Assembly: GCF_014647455.2 (NCBI RefSeq)
Contig: NZ_BMPF01000003.1
Span: 62,001 to 126,000, forward strand
Source: Halarchaeum grantii
GTDB taxonomy: Archaea; Halobacteriota; Halobacteria; Halobacteriales; Halobacteriaceae
Length of the DNA: 64,000 nucleotides
Direction of reading: 5' to 3'
The notes beneath the pieces are model-generated. The model searched no databases, had not been told where the DNA came from, and saw only the letters and a program-made list of their open reading frames with translations. Each line of letters begins with the position of its first letter. The stretch's first letter is position 1. The translations under genes were made by a program, and so were the position numbers. This document shows positions 8,985 to 16,982 of the stretch, in pieces.

Positions 8985-9956
8985 CTACTCCTCGATATCG
9001 ATGTCGCCGGCCTCGATCAGGGCGTCGACGGCTTCGCGGGTGGCTTCGAGGGAGGTGTAGCGGGGCTCGTAGCCGAGTTTCTCGCGGGCCTTCTCGATGC
9101 TCGCGTTCGGGCTGTAGCGGATGTGTTCCTCGGTCGCCTCGGCGGCGTCGGCGTCGTACTCGGGGCGCTCGGCCCACTCCTCGAAGGGGAGGTAGGTGAG
9201 GTCGGCGTCGCGGCCGAACCAGTCGGCGACGGCTTCGGCGTAGCCCCGGAGTGTGAGCGCGCGCGGGGAGACGACGTGGAAGCTCTCGCCGACGGCGGCC
9301 GACCAGTTCTCGAGCGCGCGCTGGAAGCCCTGCGCGACGTCGTCGGCGTGGACGTGGTGGATGGTCTCGAGGCCGAAGTTCGGGAGCGCGACTTCCTCGC
9401 CGCGCGCGAGCCGCCCGAAGACGTCGGTGTCGAAGTTCCCGGCGGGGTTGAGGGGCGCCCACCCGGGGCCGACGATGTGCCCGGGGTGGAGGACGCTGAC
9501 GGGGACGCCGTTGCGCCGCGCCTCGTCGAGCAAGTACTCCTCGATTGCGGCCTTCTTGCGGCCGTACTCGCCGAGCGGCCGGCGAGTGCGGGGTTCGTCC
9601 TCGGTCGTGGGGACGACGTCGCTCGGGCCGTGCACCCAGACCGTCCCGCAGTGCAGGAGGTGCTGTACCTCGCCGCGAAGCGCGTCGACGAGCGCGCGGG
9701 CGCTCTCCGGCTCGAAGCAGATGAGGTCGACGACGGCGTCCGGGTCCGTGCCCAGAATTGCGTCGCCGAACTCGCCGCGCTCCTCGGCGGCCTCGCGGTC
9801 CAGTTCGACTGATTCGACGTCGGCCCACGCGCCGTCGTCCCGATAGGGGTCGCGCTCGCCCCGACTGATGGCGACGACGTCGTGGCCGGCGCGCACGAGT
9901 CGCGGCACGAGATAGCTCCCGATGTGTCCGGTCGCGCCGATGACGGTGACACGCAT
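8985..9956 (-). CDS. NAD-dependent epimerase/dehydratase family protein
   Basis: 323 residues, an extended short-chain dehydrogenase. The Rossmann nucleotide-binding motif GATGHIGSYLV is at the N-terminus, starting MRVTVIGATGHIG. A YGRKKAAIEEYL segment supplies the usual YxxxK catalytic pair. The C-terminal half (VVSPRALTLRGYAEAVADWFGRDADLTYLPFEEW in outline) is the substrate-binding part typical of sugar-nucleotide epimerases. The start at 9956 is chosen because it gives the glycine motif at the correct distance. Substrate unknown. It is divergent from the secreted arabinanase gene. Confidence 0.85.
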   Translation of the reverse strand: MRVTVIGATGHIGSYLVPRLVRAGHDVVAISRGERDPYRDDGAWADVESVELDREAAEERGEFGDAILGTDPDAVVDLICFEPESARALVDALRGEVQHLLHCGTVWVHGPSDVVPTTEDEPRTRRPLGEYGRKKAAIEEYLLDEARRNGVPVSVLHPGHIVGPGWAPLNPAGNFDTDVFGRLARGEEVALPNFGLETIHHVHADDVAQGFQRALENWSAAVGESFHVVSPRALTLRGYAEAVADWFGRDADLTYLPFEEWAERPEYDADAAEATEEHIRYSPNASIEKAREKLGYEPRYTSLEATREAVDALIEAGDIDIEE

Positions 9957-10115
9957 GGGTAGCGCTGTCGCTCGTCCGGGCGAAAAGGGTTCGCCTACCC
10001 CACGCGCGACTCCGGCTTTCGGCCGTCGGATGGATACGGCCGCCCGCGTCCGCGACGACCGGACGCCACGGCGGTTTCCGTCGAGTGGACCCACCGGCTT
10101 CTCTCCATAACTCGT

Positions 10116-10153
10116 GTTCTTTCGATAGTAACACACCACGAAAAGAACTATTA
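10116..10153 (+). promoter_or_regulatory. Promoter of GH43 gene with inverted repeat
   Basis: A TATA-like AACTATTA at 10146-10153 lies 26-33 bases before the ATG at 10179. GTTCTTTCG (10116-10124) and CGAAAAGAAC (10139-10148) form an inverted repeat (one extra A) that overlaps the TATA element, a layout suited to repression. A second pair AGTAAC (10127-10132) / GTTACT (10154-10159) also flanks it. Confidence 0.45.
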
Positions 10154-10178
10154 GTTACTCATCGTTTGTGATGATTGC

Positions 10179-11669
10179 ATGTTCGACGAGAACACTCGCG
10201 ACGCGATGGACAGGCGGAGCGTACTGAAGGGTCTCGGCGTCGGCGCGCTGGCGGCGGCGGGCGGCGTCGGCGTGAGCGGGTCGGCGTCGGCCGACGAGAG
10301 CAGCCAGCACTACCACAACCCCGTCGGGCCGGTCGGCTTCGGCGACGTCTCCGTGATTCAGGCGGGCGACACCTACTACGCCTACGGCACGGAGACCCCG
10401 AACGACATCGTTCCGGTAGCGGAGTCGACGAACCTCGTCGACTGGACGTACACGCACTCCGCGTTCGACAGCTATCCGGACTGGCGCAGCGACGACGCGG
10501 GCGTCTGGGCGCCGGACATCAACTACTACGACGGGCAGTACCACCTCTACTACTCCTACTCGACGTGGGGGAGCAGCGACAACCCCGGCATCGGGCTGGC
10601 GACGGCGGCGAACCCGGGCGACACCTTCACCGATCAGGGGCCGGTCTTCCGCGCGAACGACCTCGGGATGACGAACTGCATCGACGCCGAGTTCCGCGTC
10701 GTCGACGGGACGCCCTACATGATCTGGGGGAGCTGGTACGGCATCTACGGCGTCCAACTCACCAGCGACGGCGCCGATTACGTCCCCGGGACGACCTTCC
10801 AGCTCGCCGGCGACATGCGCGAGGGGCCGATGCTCGTCGAGGAGAACGGCTACTACTACCTCTTCTACTCGACTGGCCACTGCTGTGAGGGCGCCGACAG
10901 CACGTACGAGGTCGAGGTGGGGCGCTCGGAGAGCCTCACCGGCCCGTACTACAACCGGGAGGGCACCGACCTGCGCGACCTCAACGAACACCGGAGCGGC
11001 GTCACGATCCTCTCCGGCGACGACCAGTTCACGGGGCCCGGCCACAACGACGCGATCCGGGACGCGAACGGCGACTGGTGGATGGTGTACCACGTCGAGG
11101 CGACCACGAGCAACGAGACGCGCCAGATGATGATCGACCGCATCCAGTGGACGGACACCGACTGGCCGGTCGTCGCGCGCACCGGCACGCCGAGCGCGCA
11201 GAGCCCGCGACCGAACGCCGGGAGCTACGACCGTGGCGCGCTCCCCGACGGCACCTACCACGTCCGCAACGTCAACAGCGGGCGGCTCCTCGAAGTCGCG
11301 GGCGCGTCGACGAGTGACGGCGCGAACGTCCAGCAGTACGTGGAGACCGGGAACACCTGTCAGGACTGGACCGTCAGCGCGAACGGCGACGGCACCTACA
11401 CGCTCACGAACGTCAACAGCGGGAAGCTCCTCGAAGTCGCGGGCGCGTCGACGAGCGACGGCGCGAACGTCCAGCAGTACGCCGACACCGGGAGCGCCTG
11501 CCAGGACTGGATCGTCGAGGACGTCGGCGGCGGCCAGTTCCGCGTCACGAACGCCAACAGCGGGAAGCTCCTCGAAGTCGCGAACGCCGGCACCGCGAAC
11601 GGCGACAACGTCCAGCAGTACGCCGCCACCGGCGACCCCTGCCAGCTCTGGACGTTCACGGAGGTCTAA
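10179..11669 (+). CDS. Tat-secreted GH43 arabinanase-like glycosidase with ricin-type carbohydrate-binding repeats
   Basis: 496 residues. A Tat signal (DRRSVLKGLG, residues 11-20, then an Ala/Gly core ending ASA) shows export. Residues about 45-340 form a five-bladed GH43 domain: general base D56 (FGDVSVI), WAPDINYY, D169 (CIDAEFR) and acid E215 (REGPMLVEENGYYYLFYS). This resembles endo-1,5-alpha-L-arabinanases. Residues 358-496 are three ricin B/CBM13-like repeats of about 47 residues (NVNSGKLLEVAGAS, QQY, CQDW). The start at 10179 fits a leaderless promoter; an in-frame ATG at 10206 is possible. Probably degrades plant arabinan outside the cell and supplies the importer at 1-5 kb. Confidence 0.88.
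   Translation: MFDENTRDAMDRRSVLKGLGVGALAAAGGVGVSGSASADESSQHYHNPVGPVGFGDVSVIQAGDTYYAYGTETPNDIVPVAESTNLVDWTYTHSAFDSYPDWRSDDAGVWAPDINYYDGQYHLYYSYSTWGSSDNPGIGLATAANPGDTFTDQGPVFRANDLGMTNCIDAEFRVVDGTPYMIWGSWYGIYGVQLTSDGADYVPGTTFQLAGDMREGPMLVEENGYYYLFYSTGHCCEGADSTYEVEVGRSESLTGPYYNREGTDLRDLNEHRSGVTILSGDDQFTGPGHNDAIRDANGDWWMVYHVEATTSNETRQMMIDRIQWTDTDWPVVARTGTPSAQSPRPNAGSYDRGALPDGTYHVRNVNSGRLLEVAGASTSDGANVQQYVETGNTCQDWTVSANGDGTYTLTNVNSGKLLEVAGASTSDGANVQQYADTGSACQDWIVEDVGGGQFRVTNANSGKLLEVANAGTANGDNVQQYAATGDPCQLWTFTEV
11253..11666 (+). repeat. Three tandem 141-base coding repeats (ricin-type modules)
   Basis: The coding sequence repeats three times with an exact 141-base period; equivalent Asn codons are at 11268, 11409 and 11550. 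The first two copies are nearly identical in DNA over AACGTCAACAGCGGG and the following GAAGTCGCGGGCGCGTCGAC, which suggests recent duplication or gene conversion. Confidence 0.8.
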
Positions 11670-11785
11670 GGCCGCGCCCATCCCGGACGCCCCGGGGGCA
11701 CGCTGACCGACGCCTCGTCTCTGCGCGCTCGAACGGAACGATTAATAGGTGAATACGTGCTCACCATAGAGCGTCAGAGCGACCC

Positions 11786-12022
11786 ATGGAGAACGTCCAG
11801 TTGACCGCGATTTCGCCGAAAAGTTGGCAGCTACTGCGTGTCGCCGCCGACTACACGCAGCGCGCGGTCGAGCGCGAAGTCGACGGGCTCGTCCAAGCGC
11901 ACATCTCGATGCTGGAGGGCGGGAACCGCTCGCTCTCCGAGCCACGCCGGCGCCTCCTCTTCGACCTCTACACGGCGGAGTTGACGCACACGCAAGTGAG
12001 CGCGATCGTCGAGAACTTCTGA
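11786..12022 (+). CDS. Small helix-turn-helix (XRE-like) protein
   Basis: 78 residues. LRVAADYTQRAVEREVDGLVQAHISMLEGGNRSLSEPRRRLLFDLY follows the XRE pattern: helix 1, TQ..VE, then a recognition-helix region and the E-x-GNR-L motif. There is no room for an effector domain, so it is a single-domain DNA-binding protein or antitoxin-like regulator. No toxin-like partner adjoins it; the next gene is a membrane protein 78 bases downstream. Function not known. Confidence 0.7.
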   Translation: MENVQLTAISPKSWQLLRVAADYTQRAVEREVDGLVQAHISMLEGGNRSLSEPRRRLLFDLYTAELTHTQVSAIVENF

Positions 12023-12100
12023 GCGTCGCCCCGCGACGCACGCTGCGGGGCGGCCGGAAGCCCTACCCGCCCGCGCGCGGAAACCGGGACCGATGAAACG

Positions 12101-12847
12101 ATGAGTGTGCACGCGACGCCGGTGGCCGTCGAACTCGTCGCGGTGGCGCTCGCGCTCGGCCTCGCGCTCGTCCACCTCTACGGTCGTCGCCTCCGTGTCC
12201 TCGATCGCCTCCCACGGAGTCGCTGGCTCTCCGTGGCGGGCGGCGTCTCCGTCGCGTACGTCTTCGTGCACGTCCTCCCGGAGATCGGTCGCGCCTCCGC
12301 GCACGTCGGCCCCGAACCGTTCGGCCTCGCGTTCCTCGAACACCACGTCTACCTCGTCGCGCTCGTCGGCTTCCTCGCCTACTACGGCGTCGAGCGCGCC
12401 GCGAAACGCTCGACGCGCGAGCCGGACGCCGACGCGAGCGGCGGCCTGCGCGTGTTCTGGATGCACGTGCTCGCGTTCGCGCTCTACAACCTCCTCGTCG
12501 GCTACCTCCTCCTGCATCGCGAGGAGAGCGGCCTCGCGAGCCTCGTCCTCTTCGGCGTCGCGATGGCGCTCCACTTCCTCGTGAACGACTGGGCGTTGCG
12601 CCAGCACCACGGCGACGCCTACCACGCTCGCGGGCGGTGGGTGCTCGCCGCCGCCGTCCTCCTCGGCCTCGGCGTCGGGTTCGTCGTCCCGATCGGCCGG
12701 CAGGCGCTCGCCGTGCTCTTCGCGTTCCTCGCGGGCGGCGTCATCCTCAACGTCATCAAGGAGGAGGTGCCAGAGGAGCGCGAGAGCCGTTTCGCGGCGT
12801 TCGCGCTCGGTGCGGCCGGCTACACCGCCGTCCTCCTGCTCGTGTGA
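12101..12847 (+). CDS. Multi-pass membrane protein, ZIP metal-transporter-like
   Basis: 248 residues with about eight hydrophobic segments. AYVFVHVLPEI, a central histidine-containing helix ALHFLVNDWALRQHH, and FLAGGVILNVIKEEVPEE near the end resemble parts of ZIP (SLC39) transporters, where His and Glu in helices IV and V bind zinc. A soluble linker (ERAAKRSTREPDADASGG) splits the protein. The classical HNxPEG signature is absent, so metal transport is only a suggestion. A tiny ATG-AAA-CGA-TGA frame at 12093 precedes the start. Confidence 0.6.
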   Translation: MSVHATPVAVELVAVALALGLALVHLYGRRLRVLDRLPRSRWLSVAGGVSVAYVFVHVLPEIGRASAHVGPEPFGLAFLEHHVYLVALVGFLAYYGVERAAKRSTREPDADASGGLRVFWMHVLAFALYNLLVGYLLLHREESGLASLVLFGVAMALHFLVNDWALRQHHGDAYHARGRWVLAAAVLLGLGVGFVVPIGRQALAVLFAFLAGGVILNVIKEEVPEERESRFAAFALGAAGYTAVLLLV

Positions 12848-12948
12848 CGCCGCGGCTCGGTACGGGCGATAGTGTCGGGTTCGGCGCCCCACTTTCGCCC
12901 CGGCGCCTTTTAGTCCGCTCCCGTCCTCAGTTCTACCACTGACAGGTA

Positions 12949-14634
12949 ATGCCGTGGCAATCGACTCCGTACGTGCTGGTGTTGTTCCTCGCAGCGACGA
13001 CGTCGTTCGTCTGGGCGTGCTATGGGTCGCTGGTGTTGCGCCGCGAGGGGCGGCGCTGGTATCTGGGGTCGTTCGTGGTGCTCTGTCTCGCGGGGGCGGT
13101 GTGGGCGGGCGTCTACGCGGTGTCGCTCGCCGCGACGGGCTTCGAGGTGAAGTTCTTCGCGTACAAGCTCCTCCACCTCGGCGCGGCGCTCGTCCCGCCC
13201 GCGTGGCTCTGCTTCGCGATCGCGTACACGGGCCGCGAGCGCTGGCTGACGTGGCGGCGCGTCCTCGTCGTCGCCGCGGTTCCGCTCGTCTTCCTCTGCG
13301 CGCTCCCGACGAACCCGGGGTCGCTCGTCCTCATCGACGCGCACCTCTCGGTAGCGTCCTCGCTCGTCGTGCTCGACACGACGCTGGGCCCGCTCTACCA
13401 CCTCTTCCTCGCGTACTCCTACACGGCGGTCGCGGCGGGGGCGTTGCTCATCACGTGGTACGTCACGGAGACGGGCACGTCGCGTCGCCGAGAGGGCGCG
13501 CTCCTCGTCGGGGGCGCGCTCGTCCCGCTCGCGCTGAACGCCCTCGGCCTCGTCGGCCCGTCGCCGTTCGGGGCGGTCGGCGTGAACCTCACGCCGGTGT
13601 CGATCGCGGTTTCGACGGTGTGCTTCGGGCTCGCGATCTTCCGCTATCGCGTCCTCGACGTGGTGCCGGTGGCGTGGGACGTCGTCCTCTCGCAGATGAG
13701 CGACGGCGTCGTCGTCCTCGATGCGGACGAGCGCGTCGTCGAGTTGAACCCGACGGCGGAGGCGATACTCGGGACGCGCGCGGACGCCCTCGGGCGCGAC
13801 GCGTCGGCCGTGCTCCCGCAGTACGAGCGCGTCGCGGCGGAATCACCGGTGCTCGTGACGCTCGAGGAGGCGGACGCGGAGGGGCGCGAGCGCATCGTCC
13901 AGTTCGCGCGCTCGCCGCTCACGCGCGGCGGGGAGACGTACGGCTGGGTCGTCCTCCTGCAGGACGTCTCGGCCATTGAGCGCGAGCGCCGCGACGCCGA
14001 GCGCCGGAACGTCCGCCTCGACGAGTTCGCGACCGTCGTCGCGCACGACCTGCGGAACCCGCTGGCGCTCATCGCGGGCTACGCGGACCTCGCGGAGGAG
14101 ACCGGCGACCCGCGCCACTTCGAGACGATACGCACGACCGCCGCTCGGTCGAACGCGTTCTTGGAGGAGTTGCTCACGCTCTCACGGCAGGGCGAAACGG
14201 TGACCGACCCCCAGCCGGTCCGGCTCGCCGACGTCGTCGAGACGGCGAGCGCGGCGGTCCCCGGGGCGTCCCTGCACGTTGACGTCGAGACGGACGCGGT
14301 CGTCCTCGCGGACGAGAACCGCCTGCGGCAGGTGCTCGATAACCTCCTGCGGAACGCTCGCGACCACAACGACGCGGCGACGGTCGTTCGCGTCGGCGAC
14401 CTCCCGGACGGCTTCTACGTCGAGGACGACGGGCGCGGCATCCCGGTCGCGAGCCGCGAGAACGTCTTCGACTCGGGGTTCTCGACGCGCGACGGTGGCT
14501 CCGGGTTCGGCCTCTCCATCGTCCGCGACGTTGCGACCGCTCACGGGTGGAGCGTCAGAATAACGACCGGGACGGCGGGCGGCGCGCGCTTCGAGTTCAC
14601 TGGCGTCGACCGCGTCGACGACGACGCGGCGTGA
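12949..14634 (+). CDS. Membrane sensor histidine kinase with 7-TM N-terminus and PAS domain
   Basis: 561 residues. The first about 235 residues contain seven hydrophobic helices like the 7TM histidine kinase N-terminal domain. A PAS domain follows (about 245-345, MSDGVVVLDADERVVELN). The HisKA dimerisation helix has the phospho-acceptor H366 in VVAHDLRNPLALIAGY. The ATPase domain shows the N-box DNLLRNARDHN, G1 VEDDGRGIP and G2 GSGFGLSIV. No response regulator adjoins it, which is common in haloarchaea. Signal unknown. Confidence 0.9.
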   Translation: MPWQSTPYVLVLFLAATTSFVWACYGSLVLRREGRRWYLGSFVVLCLAGAVWAGVYAVSLAATGFEVKFFAYKLLHLGAALVPPAWLCFAIAYTGRERWLTWRRVLVVAAVPLVFLCALPTNPGSLVLIDAHLSVASSLVVLDTTLGPLYHLFLAYSYTAVAAGALLITWYVTETGTSRRREGALLVGGALVPLALNALGLVGPSPFGAVGVNLTPVSIAVSTVCFGLAIFRYRVLDVVPVAWDVVLSQMSDGVVVLDADERVVELNPTAEAILGTRADALGRDASAVLPQYERVAAESPVLVTLEEADAEGRERIVQFARSPLTRGGETYGWVVLLQDVSAIERERRDAERRNVRLDEFATVVAHDLRNPLALIAGYADLAEETGDPRHFETIRTTAARSNAFLEELLTLSRQGETVTDPQPVRLADVVETASAAVPGASLHVDVETDAVVLADENRLRQVLDNLLRNARDHNDAATVVRVGDLPDGFYVEDDGRGIPVASRENVFDSGFSTRDGGSGFGLSIVRDVATAHGWSVRITTGTAGGARFEFTGVDRVDDDAA

Positions 14635-14638
14635 GTCG

Positions 14639-14839
14639 CTACTTGACGCGCTCTTTCAGGTCCGTGTAGGTGTCCGCGACGCCGACGCTCGTCTCGCCGA
14701 GTACCGCGCCGACGAGGCCGCCGAGTGCGCCGCCCGTGCTCGCCGCGTTCCGACTGACGAGACCGCCGAGGCCGGCGCCGACCGCTGCACCGACCGCTGC
14801 GTACTTCGCTCGACTGACCGCACGCGTGAGTCTGTCCAT
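14639..14839 (-). CDS. Small glycine-zipper protein
   Basis: 66 residues. An N-terminal basic segment (MDRLTRAVSRAKYAA) is followed by a Gly/Ala-rich hydrophobic zone (VGAAVGAGLGGLVSRN then GGALGGLVGAVLGE) and a polar tail. It resembles glycine-zipper proteins that insert into or associate with membranes. The internal ATG at 14839 is chosen because the sequence upstream is Arg/Pro-rich and unlike coding sequence. It is convergent with the histidine kinase gene, ending four bases after it. Function unknown. Confidence 0.6.
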   Translation of the reverse strand: MDRLTRAVSRAKYAAVGAAVGAGLGGLVSRNAASTGGALGGLVGAVLGETSVGVADTYTDLKERVK

Positions 14840-15080
14840 ACCCGAGACAACGGTCGGTGGACGGATAAAGCGTGTGCCCGAACGCGTCGACGCCGCACGT
14901 CTCGGCCGGTCGCCGGGTGCGGCCCGCGTACGGCGAGCGAGATCCATCAACGGGCCAAAAGCAAAGCTATACGCTCCGGTTATCCCCTATCGGCTTAAAT
15001 CCCGGGGCCGCGTCGAGAGCCCGGCTTCCATCCCCCGTGCCAGCGCTGACTCGCGGCCGACGCCACCGCTGCCGAAGGGA

Positions 15081-15087
15081 GTTTATT
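15081..15087 (+). promoter_or_regulatory. TATA box of nitroreductase gene
   Basis: TTTATTT lies 24-30 bases before the ATG at 15111 and supports that start as a leaderless one. The 271 bases between the glycine-zipper gene and this gene hold nothing else clear. Confidence 0.5.
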
Positions 15088-15110
15088 TCACTACCGCGTA
15101 TCGGTCTACA

Positions 15111-15719
15111 ATGACTCACCCTGAACCCTCGCGACCGCTCCGCGAGGAGGTCGCCGCGAATCGGACGCCGGAGCACGACGTCGACCCGCTCTTCCTCAAC
15201 CGCTGGTCGCCGCGCGCGATGACGGGCGCGTCGCTCGCGGAGTCGGAGTACCTCCCGCTCTTCGAGGCGGCACGCTGGGCGCCGTCCTCGCGCAACAGCC
15301 AGCCGTGGCGGTTCGCGTACGCCGAGCGCGGCGACGACGAGTGGGAGACCTTCCTCGGATTCGTGAACGACCACAACCGACGGTGGGCGGCCGACGCCGC
15401 CGTGCTCGCCGTCCTCTGCTCGGAGACGACGGACGCGAAGGGCCGCACGCTCTCCGCGCACACCTTCGACGCGGGCGCGGCGTGGGAGAACCTCGCGCTT
15501 GAGGGCACGCGACGCGGCCTCGTCGTCCACCCGATGGGCGGGTTCGACCGCGACGCCGCGGCCAACGCCCTCGACGTGCCCGCCGACTACGACGTCGAGG
15601 TGATGATCGCGATCGGCGAACGCGCGCCGCCCGAGACGCTCCCGGACGACCTCCGTGGCGGCGAGACGCCGAACGGCCGCAAACCCCTCTCGGAGATCGT
15701 CACGCGCGGCGGCTTCTAA
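15111..15719 (+). CDS. Nitroreductase family protein
   Basis: 202 residues, an FMN-dependent oxidoreductase of the nitroreductase fold. Diagnostic parts: NRWSPRAMTG near residue 25 (the R-S-x-R FMN phosphate region), FEAARWAPSSRNSQPWRFAYAER (binding to flavin and N-terminal face), and GAAWENLALEGTRRGLVVHPMGGF for the dimer and flavin contacts. Length matches the small NfsA/NfnB-like group. Likely reduces quinones or nitro compounds with NAD(P)H. The leaderless ATG at 15111 is favoured over longer upstream frames by the TATA box. Confidence 0.88.
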   Translation: MTHPEPSRPLREEVAANRTPEHDVDPLFLNRWSPRAMTGASLAESEYLPLFEAARWAPSSRNSQPWRFAYAERGDDEWETFLGFVNDHNRRWAADAAVLAVLCSETTDAKGRTLSAHTFDAGAAWENLALEGTRRGLVVHPMGGFDRDAAANALDVPADYDVEVMIAIGERAPPETLPDDLRGGETPNGRKPLSEIVTRGGF

Positions 15720-15773
15720 CGGCGGCGCTCACAGGCCGCTTGACGGAGCGGCTCCGTCGCACCCCTCACGCGC

Positions 15774-16400
15774 TTACGCCGTGCCGTCCTCGGGTTCGAG
15801 CGTCGGGAAGACGTGCTCGACGACGGCGCGGCGCGCCTGCTCGGGGGCGTCGTCGTGGCCGAGCGAGATCTTGCGCGCTCGCGCGGCGTGAATGACGTCG
15901 GTGAGGAGCTGGGCGACGTCGTCGACGTCGACGTCGCGGAACGCGCCCTGCTCGATGCCGGCGCGCAGCACCGTGGCGACGTTCTCGCGGAGGACCGCGT
16001 AGTGCTCGGTGAACAGCTCGCGGTGGCGCTCGTGGTGCTGGGCCTGCGAGAAGAGCTCGTGGTAGACGGTCATGCGCTCCCAGTGGTCGAAGTCGGCGCC
16101 GAGCTCGGGGCCGAAGAGACACTGCTCGATGCGCGCCTCGAGGGTCGCCCACGGGTCGGCCTCGGCGTCGATGTCGGGCTGGTCCTCGTACTGCTCGACG
16201 AGGTACTCGAGGAACGCGGAGATGAGGTCGTGTTTGCCGTCGAAGTGGTAGTGGATGAGGGTGCGACTCTTCTCGAACTCCTCGCCGATGTCGCGCACGC
16301 GGAGGTCGGTGTAGCCGTGCTCGCTGAGCGCACGGAACGTCGCCTCCATGATGGCTTCGCGCGTCTCCCGTGACGACGCGGAGTCGTTCGCGGCGGGCAT
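15774..16400 (-). CDS. TetR/AcrR-family transcriptional regulator
   Basis: 208 residues. The N-terminal helix-turn-helix reads IMEATFRALSEHGYTDLRVRDIGEEFEKSRTLIHYHFDGKHDLISAFL, the standard TetR pattern with the Y-x-H-F segment. The rest is an all-helical ligand-binding and dimerisation domain that includes a BetI-like C-terminal half. An inverted repeat sits directly before the start codon, so self-repression is likely. It is convergent with the nitroreductase and follows the Rieske gene. Effector unknown. Confidence 0.9.
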   Translation of the reverse strand: MPAANDSASSRETREAIMEATFRALSEHGYTDLRVRDIGEEFEKSRTLIHYHFDGKHDLISAFLEYLVEQYEDQPDIDAEADPWATLEARIEQCLFGPELGADFDHWERMTVYHELFSQAQHHERHRELFTEHYAVLRENVATVLRAGIEQGAFRDVDVDDVAQLLTDVIHAARARKISLGHDDAPEQARRAVVEHVFPTLEPEDGTA

Positions 16401-16403
16401 ACG

Positions 16404-16421
16404 CGCTCCTACGCGGGAGCG
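16404..16421 (-). promoter_or_regulatory. Putative TetR operator CGCTCC-N6-GGAGCG
   Basis: Six-base perfect arms with a 6-base centre, 3 bases from the tetR start codon and 2 bases from a TATA-like TAATAAG (minus strand, 16424-16430). Bound protein would block transcription start, which fits autorepression. Confidence 0.5.
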
Positions 16422-16439
16422 ACTTATTAGGCTCGCGTC

Positions 16440-16856
16440 TCAGAACGAGAGGTGTGAGGTCGAACCGGGGCCGTCGTCCTCCGCTGCGGGACCCGCATGG
16501 AGGTAGGTGTAGTCGTCGTCCGTGAGATAGACGGCGCCGTCCTCGACGGCGATGTCGACGTCCGGGAGCGTCGTTCCGGCGGCTTCGCCGTTGTCGCACT
16601 CGCCGGTACAGGCGTCGAAGTGCGAGCCGTGCTTCGGGCAGACGATCTCGCCGTCGCGCATCGGCGCGCCGTCCCCCCGGTCGAAGCGCTGGCTCTCGTG
16701 CGGGCAGTTGTTCATCCACGCCTCGACACCGGGGTCGTCGTCGCAGCGCACGAGGATGACCTCCTCCTCGTTCGTGAACATGTCCTCGGCGGTGAAGAGG
16801 TACGATCCGAGGAGCGGGACCGACTCGAGGTCGGTGATCTTGGTGCCGTCGACCAT
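16440..16856 (-). CDS. Rieske [2Fe-2S] ferredoxin-like protein
   Basis: 138 residues. The cluster ligands are C51-P-H53 and C73-P-K-H76-G, in the standard CxH...CxxH pattern, with GSHFDACTGECDNG after the second pair as in Rieske-type ferredoxins of dioxygenases. No membrane anchor, so a soluble electron carrier is expected. The partner oxygenase or reductase is not adjacent. The start at 16856 is preferred over upstream frames, which are Arg/Ala-rich. It is divergent from the zinc-ribbon regulator gene. Confidence 0.87.
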   Translation of the reverse strand: MVDGTKITDLESVPLLGSYLFTAEDMFTNEEEVILVRCDDDPGVEAWMNNCPHESQRFDRGDGAPMRDGEIVCPKHGSHFDACTGECDNGEAAGTTLPDVDIAVEDGAVYLTDDDYTYLHAGPAAEDDGPGSTSHLSF

Positions 16857-16954
16857 AGCCGGGCTACGGGGAAGCCCGGCAAAAGCGTGGCGTCCGCAGC
16901 GCGCGACGCCGTGAACGCGGTCACGAGCGGTGGCGCCGTTCCACCCGATAGGTT

Positions 16955-16968
16955 TTACCACTTGGTAA
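16955..16968 (+). promoter_or_regulatory. Palindrome TTACCA-CT-TGGTAA over promoter
   Basis: A perfect 14-base palindrome 15-28 bases before the ATG at 16983, the place of the TATA box in a leaderless archaeal gene. A near copy (TGACCA-GA-TGGTAA) lies at 20812-20825. Likely the operator of a winged-helix regulator, perhaps the gene that follows. Confidence 0.5.
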
Positions 16969-16982
16969 GCGATAGGGCGACC

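Noticed and set aside
11253-11666. Direct repeats considered as a CRISPR array
   Set aside because: Repeats are in frame and encode ricin-type modules with an exact 141-base period; there are no unique spacers.
10155-11681. 508-residue open frame antisense to the GH43 gene
   Set aside because: Shadow of a GC-rich gene with repeats; it reads as repeating Asp/Val/Arg strings and no known family.
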